DNA of 39,351 bases from an uncultured Mycolicibacterium sp. (lineage in GTDB: Bacteria > Actinomycetota > Actinomycetes > Mycobacteriales > Mycobacteriaceae): assembly GCF_937941905.1 (NCBI RefSeq), contig NZ_CALDGS010000152.1, positions 1 to 39,351 of the forward strand, in the 5' to 3' direction. The notes under the pieces were generated by a model. It did not search any database and had not been told where the DNA came from. It was given only the letters and a program-made list of their open reading frames with translations. Positions 32,453 through 39,351 of this stretch are shown in pieces. A program made the position numbers and the translations under genes. Within the stretch, counting starts at the first letter, position 1. Each line of letters starts with the position of its first letter.

Positions 32453-35400
32453 TCAGTCGGCCGACGCCGCGTCCGACACCGCGGCGGCGGCCACCGCGGC
32501 CAGCGACAGCAGCGCCGACAGCTGTATCCAGCCGGAGTGGCCCAGATAGCCGTCCACCGACCGCCACGGCCCGGTCGACAGCGCCGACCCGGCCAGGATC
32601 AGCCCCCCGGCGGCGGTGCAGCGGGTCACCGCCTCGGCGAGCACGGGCCGGGTGCGCAGCCCGAACCGCAGCCCGACCGCCGCGGCGACCACCAGTGCGC
32701 CCACGATCCCGGCCACCGCCGCCCCGACGCCCACCACGGCCGCCGCGGCCACCGGCGCGGGCGGCCGCCACGGCGGCCCCGGCATGGGCGCCGGGCGCCG
32801 CCGGGCCGGCCGGCACGCCAGCGCGAACAGCACCGGCAGCAGCGCCAGCCCGCCGAACAACCCGATGCGGTACGGCACGTTCAGCCCGAAGGTCAGCGTC
32901 ACCGGGCCGGACATCCCGGGCGGCACCACCCAGCCCTGCTGCCAGCCGTTGACCGTCACCGGGGTGAGCACGGTGCCGTCGGCGCCGCGGGCCGTCCAAC
33001 CCGGGTTGACGCTCTCCGGCACCACCAGCACCCGCTCGGCCGGGTCGGCCGGCAGCGTCACCTCGCGGTGGTCGGCGCGCCACACCCCGGTGGGCACCGA
33101 TTCCGTTGCGGCCGGCTTGATCTCGCTCGCCAGCGGGGTGGCCAGCGCCACCCCGTCGACGACGAACGCCGGGCCGGGGCTGATCAACAGCTCCTGCTCG
33201 CCGCGCGGCAGCCGCAGCGGGGCGGCGTGGCACGGGGTCGCCGCGATCGGCTCGCCGTCGAGCAGCGCGGCCACGGTGGTGCGCACCGAGGTCTGCAGGA
33301 ACTGCCCGGCCACCGCGAGCACCGGGCCCCTGCCGCAGGGCAGTTCGACGGTGCGCTGCCGGTTGCGCTCGGCGTCGGCGGGCGCGATGGCGGCCCCGCG
33401 CCGGTCCAGGGCGCTCACCTCGGCCAGGCCGGGCGGCTTGTTCTGGTCGAAACCCAGTGCCGTGCGGTCGATCACGTCGACCCAGTCCAGGATCGAGATG
33501 CGCACCCGGTCGGTGACCCGCGGGTGCAGCGGCACCACCTGGGTGCCGCCGTCCGGGTCGACGCGGCGCACCTGCGGCCCGTCGCCGAGGTCGACCGCCA
33601 ACAGTTTCGGGTGGGTGGGCAGTTCGGCCGCGCTCGGCGTGATCCGCAGCGCGGCCACCTCGGCCGGCCGCGGCAGCTGCAGGGTCAGGTTCGGCGCGGT
33701 GCGGTGCTGGGTCACCCGCTGCGGGGCGATCCAGGCGGTGCGGGGATCCCCGTCGGCGGCGGCGTAGGCCGAGCCGAGCACATCGATCACGTCGGCGTCG
33801 CCGGTGGCGCGCGCGGCACCCGGCTGCGCGACGAGGTCGGCCAGGTGCGGACCCTGCCGGGCCCGCACCCACACCGTCGGTACCGCCACCGTGTCGGCCG
33901 GAATCGAAAGGGTGCGGCTGAGATTGACCGGCTCCTCGGGGGCGAGCGCCATCGTCGCCGCGCACCGGATCCCGTCCGGGCCCTCCGCGCAGCCCGGCTT
34001 GCCGAGCAGCTCCGAGCCCAGATCCCACTGCGCCACCGCCGATCCCGGCGGGGGCGGGGGCACCACCACGGTGTGCCGCAGCGGCACCGGGTGGGCGAAT
34101 CCGTTGGCGTCGTACTGGGTGACGGCCAGATCGGTGATGCCGAACTGCACGCCGGCCGAGCCGTCGTCGGTGCCGGTGGCGGTGATCCGCACCCACGGCG
34201 TTTCGCCGAACGGCAGCGCCACGGTGATCGGCTCGCCCGGCTTCTCGAACCGCACCGTGGCGGTCCCGTTGATGGTGGAGACCTCCAACCGGCGCACCTG
34301 CGCCCCCACCGCCGTCGCACTCGGGGTGATGGTCAGGGTGGCGTTGGTGACCGGGTGGTCGAAGTCGATCTGCAGCCACTGGCCCACCGCGGCCTGCAGC
34401 GCGTTGGACATCCAGCTGGTCGACGGGTCGGCGTCGACCGCGGCGGTCGGGGCGGTGGCGGGCGCGACGTTGGGCAGGGCGGTGGAGTCCGCCGCCGAGC
34501 TCGACACCGTGATCCGCCCGCCGCTCCAGCGCCCGTACACCGGCGCGGCGCCGCCGGCCGGGTAGTCGGGCACCCGGTTGAAGGTGTGCCGTGGGTCGTC
34601 GGGGGTGCGCACCGCCGAGGAGTGGTCGTCGACGCGGCCGTAGTCGGTCTCCCGGGCCAACGGGGTGTCGGTGACGGTGACCAGCGGCGCGGGCAGCCCG
34701 GCCGCCAGGGCGTCGGCGGTGAGCAGCATCGGGCCCAGCGGCGGCTCGCCGCGCAGCCGGCGCCGCTCGTCGAGCCGCAGCAGCGCCTCCGGGCCGCCGT
34801 CGACCCGGGCCATCGCATTGGCCGGCACCGTGTACGGCGCCATCGCCGCGCCGGCCCCGTCGACCCGGTAGATCTCGATCGCCGGGTAGCGGGGCCGCAG
34901 CCCGGAGTCGGTGATGAAGCCTTCCACCTGCCCGGGCCCGACCGGCTCGCCGAACTCGGCCACCTTGGTCAGGCCGGGGGAGCCGTCGATCGCCCGGTGC
35001 ACCAGCAGCGGCCGCGCCGAGCGGGAGGTGTCCGGGTCCAGGTCGTTGCGCACTACGACGTAGGAGATGCCCTGCCGGGCCAGGGTGTCGGCCAGCCCGG
35101 CCGAGGGCCGGCCCGAGGCGAACAGCCGCTGCACCGAGTCCAGCGCCCGGATGGTCTCCGGCGGGGTCAGCGGGATGGAGTCGCGCACCCCCCACGGGGT
35201 GCGGCCGAGCACCTGCAGCGGCTCGTCGCGGGTGTTGCCCCACACCTGGGTGGCGAACGGGGCGCCCGGGGCGACCAGCACCCGGCCGCCGGTGTCGTGC
35301 GCGTCGAGCCAGTCGGCGGCGTCGTGCCAGTACCCCGGGATGGCGGTGTAGGCGCCGGGCGCGGCCAGCCGCCCGGTCCAGGCCAGCGAGGTGGCCGCCA

Positions 35401-36676
35401 GCAGCGCCGAGCACACCACCAGCGCCACCGCCATCCGCTTGTCCCGCTCCGGGTGGGCCAGCGCCGACAGCCACACCGGCCGCGGCACCCCGCCCGGCAG
35501 CGGCACCCGGCCCAGCAGGTGGGCCAGGCCCAGCGCCAGCGGCAGCCGCAGCAGCGGGTCGAGTTTGGCGATGTTGCGCAGCGGGGTGCCGGCACCGTCC
35601 AGGAACGCCTGCACCGGCCCGGCCAGCGGCGAGCCCAGCCCGCCGGCGTAGCCGACGCCCAGCAGCACCACCCCGACCAGCAGCACGGTGACCAGCCGGC
35701 CGCGCGCCGGCATCCCGCGCATCGCCAGCCCGGCCAGCCCGGCCGCGGCCACCAGGGTGGTGGCCAGCACCGCCACCGACGAGGTGACCAGGCTGCTGCC
35801 GGCGGTGGCGTTGGGGGCGACGTACGGCGTCCAGGTGCCGGTGCCGCGCAGCATCTCGGTCAGCGACATCCACTGGGTGGTGACCCCGGAGGACTCGATA
35901 AAGTCCAGGAACGGCGGACTGATCCGCCCCAGCGCCAGCAGGGCCACCGCCCACCACAGGCAGGCCAGCACCAGGCTCACCGCCCACCAGCCGGCGAACC
36001 GCCACCACTGCCGGTCGGGTCGGTGGCAGGCCAGCCACACCGCCGCCGCCAGTGCCCCGGCCAGGGTGGCGACCGCGTTGACCGCGCCCATCAGCGCCAC
36101 CGCCACCGCCGAGCGGGCCGCCAGCGTCCGCGCCGGGCCCCGGCCCTGCATCGCCAGCACCACCGGCAGCAGCGCCCACGGCGCCAGCATCACCGGCAGC
36201 GTCTCCGACGAAATCGCCCCCAGCGTGGTCAGCACCCGCGGGGACAGCGCGTAGGCGGCGGCCGCCAGCACCCGCGACGGGGTGGAGCCGATGCCCAGCG
36301 CCTCGGCCACCCGCAGCAGCCCCCAGAACCCGGCGGCCAGCAGCAGCGCCCACCACAGCCGCTGGGTCACCCAGCCGGGCAGGCCCAGCAGGTCGCCGAG
36401 CAGGAAGAAGGTGCCGTGCGGGAACAGGTAGCCGTAGGCCTGGTTCTGCGCCTGCCCGAACGGCAGCTCGCTGTTCCACAGGTTGACCGCCCGTGCGAGG
36501 AACTGCAGCGGGTTGGCGGTGAGGTCGAGCTTGGTGTCCGGGGAGATCTGCCCGGGGGACTGGGCGAAGGACAGCACCAGCGCGACGGCGCCGACCAACC
36601 ACAGCCAGGTACGGGACAGCGGTTGCGCGGTCGGGTCGGGTCCAGCGCTAGGGGGCTGGGGGGACTGCCCGGTCAT
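32453..36676 (-). CDS. aftD: AftD, alpha-(1->3)-arabinofuranosyltransferase
   Basis: A 1,407-residue GT-C membrane enzyme that adds arabinofuranose from decaprenyl-phosphate arabinose to arabinogalactan and lipoarabinomannan; Rv0236c is about 1,400. Its N-terminal half has many helices, and the first periplasmic loop holds the catalytic-type acidic motif GQISPDTKLDL. The large periplasmic C-terminal part has discoidin/CBM-like modules, for instance AVDADPSTSWMSNALQ with QWLQIDFDHPVTNATLTI, and a repeat of that pattern in AAADGDPRTAWIAPQ. Final helices end at the C-terminus. ATG 36676 is chosen from homology. It follows the small membrane-peptide gene by 22 bases. Confidence 0.96.
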   Translation of the reverse strand: MTGQSPQPPSAGPDPTAQPLSRTWLWLVGAVALVLSFAQSPGQISPDTKLDLTANPLQFLARAVNLWNSELPFGQAQNQAYGYLFPHGTFFLLGDLLGLPGWVTQRLWWALLLAAGFWGLLRVAEALGIGSTPSRVLAAAAYALSPRVLTTLGAISSETLPVMLAPWALLPVVLAMQGRGPARTLAARSAVAVALMGAVNAVATLAGALAAAVWLACHRPDRQWWRFAGWWAVSLVLACLWWAVALLALGRISPPFLDFIESSGVTTQWMSLTEMLRGTGTWTPYVAPNATAGSSLVTSSVAVLATTLVAAAGLAGLAMRGMPARGRLVTVLLVGVVLLGVGYAGGLGSPLAGPVQAFLDGAGTPLRNIAKLDPLLRLPLALGLAHLLGRVPLPGGVPRPVWLSALAHPERDKRMAVALVVCSALLAATSLAWTGRLAAPGAYTAIPGYWHDAADWLDAHDTGGRVLVAPGAPFATQVWGNTRDEPLQVLGRTPWGVRDSIPLTPPETIRALDSVQRLFASGRPSAGLADTLARQGISYVVVRNDLDPDTSRSARPLLVHRAIDGSPGLTKVAEFGEPVGPGQVEGFITDSGLRPRYPAIEIYRVDGAGAAMAPYTVPANAMARVDGGPEALLRLDERRRLRGEPPLGPMLLTADALAAGLPAPLVTVTDTPLARETDYGRVDDHSSAVRTPDDPRHTFNRVPDYPAGGAAPVYGRWSGGRITVSSSAADSTALPNVAPATAPTAAVDADPSTSWMSNALQAAVGQWLQIDFDHPVTNATLTITPSATAVGAQVRRLEVSTINGTATVRFEKPGEPITVALPFGETPWVRITATGTDDGSAGVQFGITDLAVTQYDANGFAHPVPLRHTVVVPPPPPGSAVAQWDLGSELLGKPGCAEGPDGIRCAATMALAPEEPVNLSRTLSIPADTVAVPTVWVRARQGPHLADLVAQPGAARATGDADVIDVLGSAYAAADGDPRTAWIAPQRVTQHRTAPNLTLQLPRPAEVAALRITPSAAELPTHPKLLAVDLGDGPQVRRVDPDGGTQVVPLHPRVTDRVRISILDWVDVIDRTALGFDQNKPPGLAEVSALDRRGAAIAPADAERNRQRTVELPCGRGPVLAVAGQFLQTSVRTTVAALLDGEPIAATPCHAAPLRLPRGEQELLISPGPAFVVDGVALATPLASEIKPAATESVPTGVWRADHREVTLPADPAERVLVVPESVNPGWTARGADGTVLTPVTVNGWQQGWVVPPGMSGPVTLTFGLNVPYRIGLFGGLALLPVLFALACRPARRRPAPMPGPPWRPPAPVAAAAVVGVGAAVAGIVGALVVAAAVGLRFGLRTRPVLAEAVTRCTAAGGLILAGSALSTGPWRSVDGYLGHSGWIQLSALLSLAAVAAAAVSDAASAD

Positions 36677-36698
36677 CCAGGTGCATGCGGCGCGAGGA

Positions 36699-36872
36699 TC
36701 AGGTCCTCTCGCCGTACTCGACCCGGTTGAGCACCGACGAGGCCGGATCGCCCGACTCCACCGGCGGCTTGGTGTCCTGCTGCACCATCAGCGTCACACC
36801 GAAGACCGCCGCGGCACCCAGCAGCAGGCCGACCACGATGCTGGCCGCCGCCGGGATGATGAACCGATCCAT
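36699..36872 (-). CDS. Small single-helix membrane/secreted protein, Rv0236A type
   Basis: A 57-residue protein: MDRFIIPAAAS, then a helix (IVVGLLLGAAAVFGVTLMV), then a short polar tail ending VEYGERT. It matches M. tuberculosis Rv0236A (57 residues, DUF2613 type) in size and place. It probably forms one transcript with aftD, 22 bases downstream, and could be an AftD accessory; that is a guess from position. The ATG lies seven bases after a TAGTTT -10 box. Confidence 0.85.
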   Translation of the reverse strand: MDRFIIPAAASIVVGLLLGAAAVFGVTLMVQQDTKPPVESGDPASSVLNRVEYGERT

Positions 36873-36879
36873 GCGGCCA

Positions 36880-36885
36880 AAACTA
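36880..36885 (-). promoter_or_regulatory. -10 box of a leaderless small-protein/aftD transcript
   Basis: TAGTTT (minus strand, 36885-36880) ends seven bases before ATG 36872. It fits the mycobacterial TANNNT -10 and transcription starting at the start codon. Confidence 0.5.
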
Positions 36886-36898
36886 GCATGCGGCCCGG

Positions 36899-37366
36899 TC
36901 AGGACTCCGGCGGCACGATCAGCACCGGCCGCCGTCCCCGCCGCAGCACGTGGTCGGCCACGCTGGCCTGCAGCAGCGACCGGATCCCGGTGGTGCCGCG
37001 GGTGCCGGTGACGATGAGCTCGGCCTGCAGCTCGTCGGCGGTGGCGATGATGGTGTCCCACACCGTGCCGGAGGTCGGCACGCACAACGGCTCGGCCCGC
37101 AGCCCGGCGTCGCGGGCCAGCTGCAGGCCCTCGCCGTTGATCCGCTGCGCGGCGGCGAGCTTGATGTCGATCTCGTCGGGTTCGGGGTCGGGCGGGCCGT
37201 CGAGGTCGAGCTGCACCCGGGGCCGCGGCCGCACCATCGGGGTGTAGACCGTCAGCACCACCGTCGGGCGGTGCGGGAAGAACCGGCCGGCGTAGTGCAC
37301 CGCGCGCCGGGCGTTGGGGCTGCCGTCGTAGGCGATGACGATGACCGCGGGCGGTGAGCCGGTCAT
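36899..37366 (-). CDS. Universal stress protein (UspA family)
   Basis: A 155-residue single USP domain. It opens VIVIAYDGSPNARRAVHYAG and ends with the ATP-loop region VTGTRGTTGIRSLLQASVADH and RPVLIVPPES (split here). In the G-2x-G-9x-G[ST] nucleotide motif the last Gly is Ala (GTRG, nine residues, then AS), so ATP binding may be weak. ATG 37366 has a full AGGAGGTG ribosome site, the best in the window. It is divergent from lpqI and lies 26 bases upstream of the small membrane gene start. Its physiological role is unknown. Confidence 0.92.
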   Translation of the reverse strand: MTGSPPAVIVIAYDGSPNARRAVHYAGRFFPHRPTVVLTVYTPMVRPRPRVQLDLDGPPDPEPDEIDIKLAAAQRINGEGLQLARDAGLRAEPLCVPTSGTVWDTIIATADELQAELIVTGTRGTTGIRSLLQASVADHVLRRGRRPVLIVPPES

Positions 37367-37435
37367 CGCACCTCCTAAGTCGGATTACCCCATCAACTTA
37401 TACGGCGCCTGACCGACCTGCGGCGTTCCGGTCGT

Positions 37436-37441
37436 TACGCT
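37436..37441 (+). promoter_or_regulatory. -10 box of lpqI
   Basis: TACGCT (37436-37441) ends eight bases before ATG 37450. No ribosome site is seen, so the mRNA may be leaderless. Confidence 0.45.
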
Positions 37442-37449
37442 GGGGCACC

Positions 37450-38619
37450 ATGGCCCTGTCCCGTCGACTGTGCGCGCTGGCCGCGCTGCCGGGCCTGGTG
37501 CTGGCCTGCTCCCCGGCCGAGCCCACCCCCGCACCCGCCCCGGTCGCCGCCTCCGCGGTGACCAAAGAGGCCGCGCCGCTGCACGTGCCGGCACCGGCCG
37601 CCCCGGCCTGCGGTGACGCCCGGTCGGTGCTGGCCGCCATGCCGCTGCGCGACCGGTTGGCCCAGCTGCTCATGGTCGGGGTGTCCGGCGCCGACGACGC
37701 CCGCGCGGTGGTGGCGAACCACCACGTCGGCGGCATCATGATCGGCAGCTGGACCGATCTGTCCATGCTGGGTGGGCCGCTGCGCGCGGTCCACGACGCC
37801 GCCGGACCGATCCCGCTGGCGGTCAGCGTGGACGAGGAGGGCGGCCGGGTGTCCCGGCTGGCCGGGGTGATCGGGGCGCAGCCGGCGCCGCGGGCGCTGG
37901 CCGCCGCCCAGACCCCGGACGCGGTGCGCGCCATCGCCCGCCAGCGCGGGGAGGCGATGCGCGGGCTGGGCATCACCGTCGACTTCGCCCCGGTGGTCGA
38001 CCTGTCCGACGCGCCGGCCGACACCGTGATCGGGGACCGTTCCTTCGGCGCCGACCCGCAGACCGTCACCGCCTACGCCGGGGCCTACGCGCAGGGGCTG
38101 CGCGACGCGGGCATCCTGCCGGTGCTCAAGCACTTCCCGGGCCACGGCCGGGCCTCGGGGGACTCGCACACCGCCGGGGTGGTCACCCCGCCGCTGACCG
38201 AGCTCGAGCAGGCCGATCTGGTGCCCTACCGCACCCTGACCGCCCAGGCCCCGGTCGCGGTGATGGTGGGCCATATGCAGGTGCCCGGCCTGACCGGCAC
38301 CGACCCGGCCAGCCTGAGCCCGGCCGCCTACGCGCTGCTGCGCTCCGGCGGCTACGGCGGGCCGCCGTTCGGCGGGCCGGTGTTCACCGACGACCTGTCC
38401 GGCATGCGCGCGATCACCGACCGCTACGGCGTCGCCGAGGCGGTGCTGCGCAGCCTGCGGGCCGGCGCCGACACCGCGCTGTGGCTGACCACCGCCGAGG
38501 TGCCCGCGGTGCTGGACCGGCTCGAGGCCGCGGTGCGGGCGGGCGAGCTCGGCGAGGACCGGGTGCTGGACTCCGCGGTGCGGATGGCGTACGCCAAGGG
38601 CTTCACCCCGTCCTGCTGA
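37450..38619 (+). CDS. lpqI: LpqI, lipoprotein beta-N-acetylglucosaminidase (GH3, NagZ type)
   Basis: A 389-residue GH3 lipoprotein that removes N-acetylglucosamine during peptidoglycan recycling. The signal peptide MALSRRLCALAALPGLVLAC ends in a lipobox with Cys20 as lipidation site; the -2 Leu is unusual. A Pro/Ala-rich linker follows. The NagZ motifs are complete: VDEEGGRVSRL, KHFPGHGRASGDSHT with the His general acid/base, and the Asp nucleophile in FTDDLSGMRAI. Size and position match Rv0237 (388). The TetR gene starts 23 bases after its stop but appears to have its own promoter. Confidence 0.95.
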   Translation: MALSRRLCALAALPGLVLACSPAEPTPAPAPVAASAVTKEAAPLHVPAPAAPACGDARSVLAAMPLRDRLAQLLMVGVSGADDARAVVANHHVGGIMIGSWTDLSMLGGPLRAVHDAAGPIPLAVSVDEEGGRVSRLAGVIGAQPAPRALAAAQTPDAVRAIARQRGEAMRGLGITVDFAPVVDLSDAPADTVIGDRSFGADPQTVTAYAGAYAQGLRDAGILPVLKHFPGHGRASGDSHTAGVVTPPLTELEQADLVPYRTLTAQAPVAVMVGHMQVPGLTGTDPASLSPAAYALLRSGGYGGPPFGGPVFTDDLSGMRAITDRYGVAEAVLRSLRAGADTALWLTTAEVPAVLDRLEAAVRAGELGEDRVLDSAVRMAYAKGFTPSC

Positions 38620-38629
38620 GCGGGCTGTT

Positions 38630-38635
38630 TAGGCT
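38630..38635 (+). promoter_or_regulatory. -10 box of the TetR gene
   Basis: TAGGCT (38630-38635) ends six bases before ATG 38642, between lpqI and the regulator. It suggests a separate leaderless transcript. Confidence 0.5.
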
Positions 38636-38641
38636 GGTCTG

Positions 38642-39268
38642 ATGGCGGGTGGAACGAAGCGGTTGCCGCGCGCGGTGCGCGAGCAGCAGATGCTCGACGC
38701 CGCGGTCCAGATGTTCTCGATCAACGGCTACCACGAGACGTCGATGGACGCGATCGCCGCGCAGGCGCAGATCTCCAAGCCGATGCTCTACCTGTACTAC
38801 GGCTCCAAGGAGGATCTGTTCAGCGCCTGCCTGAACCGTGAGCTGACCCGGTTCGTCGACACCGTGCGCGCCGAGATCGACTTCGCCAAACCGGCCAAGG
38901 AGCTGCTGCGCAACGCGGTGCTGGCGTTCCTGAACTACATCGACGCCAACCGGGCGTCCTGGATCGTGCTCTACACCGTGGCGACCAGTTCGCAGGCCTT
39001 CGCCCACACCGTGCGGGAGGGCCGCGAGCGGATCATCGACCTGGTCGCCCGGCTGCTGCGGTCCGGCACCAAACACCCCGAGCCGGACACCGACTTCGAG
39101 CTGATGGCGGTCGCCCTGGTGGGCGCCGGCGAGGCGGTGGCGGCCCGGGTCAGCGCCGGTGACGCCGATGTCGACGAGGCCGCCGAGCTGCTGATCAACC
39201 TGTTCTGGCGCGGCCTGAAGGGCACCCCGGCCGAGCAGGCCCCCGAGGCCCCGGCCGAGACGAACTGA
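38642..39268 (+). CDS. TetR-family transcriptional regulator, Rv0238 type
   Basis: A 208-residue regulator. The N-terminal helix-turn-helix (about 13-60) is typical: MLDAAVQMFSINGYHETSMD and then AIAAQAQISKPMLYLYYGSK. The C-terminal helical domain (about 65-195) has the usual ligand-pocket pattern, and the tail PAEQAPEAPAETN is disordered. Length fits Rv0238 (204). TetR repressors often respond to acyl-CoAs or lipophilic drugs. Its target is not known; the only long palindromes I found in the window are at fadD4 and the FadE pair, far away. A 20-bp-arm hairpin ends the transcript. Confidence 0.93.
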   Translation: MAGGTKRLPRAVREQQMLDAAVQMFSINGYHETSMDAIAAQAQISKPMLYLYYGSKEDLFSACLNRELTRFVDTVRAEIDFAKPAKELLRNAVLAFLNYIDANRASWIVLYTVATSSQAFAHTVREGRERIIDLVARLLRSGTKHPEPDTDFELMAVALVGAGEAVAARVSAGDADVDEAAELLINLFWRGLKGTPAEQAPEAPAETN

Positions 39269-39277
39269 CGACGCGAT

Positions 39278-39331
39278 GACGCCGCGTACCGGTCGCGGGC
39301 ACCGTGGATTTCGCGACCGGTACGCGGCGTC
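39278..39331 (+). terminator. Perfect 20-base-arm hairpin after the TetR gene
   Basis: GACGCCGCGTACCGGTCGCG (39278-39297) is the exact reverse complement of 39312-39331, with a 14-base loop. It starts ten bases after the TetR stop. No U-tract follows. Confidence 0.8.
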
Positions 39332-39351
39332 GAGCGCGGTTGCGGGCTAGC

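Overview
The window is chromosomal DNA from a mycobacterium. It has very high GC, mycolic-acid and arabinogalactan envelope genes (MmpL3, PgfA, TmaT and AftD types), and a gene order that follows, with gaps and insertions, the Rv0206c to Rv0238 stretch of Mycobacterium tuberculosis. The extra fatty-acid genes and missing blocks fit a fast-growing environmental species (Mycolicibacterium-like) better than the M. tuberculosis complex. This is inferred from remembered gene order and protein features; no search was run. I saw no tRNA, rRNA, CRISPR array, phage or transposon gene.

Layout. (1) 1-4344, minus strand: trmB, a NYN-domain nuclease-like gene and mmpL3, whose 3' end is cut by the window edge. 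(2) 4508-6663, plus: two translationally coupled genes for GTPase-like proteins with degenerate P-loops, the second with a membrane hairpin. (3) 6833-8653: pckG (GTP-dependent PEP carboxykinase), ended by a strong hairpin. (4) 8792-18972: a lipid or acyl-CoA catabolic block: fadD4, a crotonase with an extra N-terminal domain, a GntR/UTRA regulator, fadE3, an Rv0216-type double-hotdog hydratase, a CaiB/BaiF-like protein with apparently rearranged lobes, an amidohydrolase, and a two-gene heteromeric-type acyl-CoA dehydrogenase. (5) 19006-26197: two lipases/esterases (lipW, lipC), echA1, a RibD/DHFR-family gene broken by a 13-bp duplication, a FadE5-type dehydrogenase and an aldehyde dehydrogenase. 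(6) 26281-36872: an envelope block: methyltransferase, GT4 glycosyltransferase, a polytopic membrane protein, pgfA, tmaT, aftD and a small membrane peptide. (7) 36899-39351: universal stress protein, lpqI (NagZ-type lipoprotein) and a TetR regulator, closed by a 20-bp-arm hairpin.

How it works together. The envelope genes cover flipping of trehalose monomycolate (MmpL3), its modification and handling (TmaT, PgfA), arabinan extension (AftD) and wall recycling (LpqI). The catabolic block should activate an acyl chain (FadD4), dehydrogenate it (FadE3 and the FadE pair), hydrate it and exchange CoA, while PckG links the resulting C2/C4 carbon to gluconeogenesis. The fadD4 and FadE-pair promoters carry nearly the same 18-bp palindrome, so these two outward units are probably one regulon under an unidentified repressor. 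Many genes show a TANNNT-like -10 box 6-8 bases before the start codon, the pattern of leaderless mycobacterial mRNAs.
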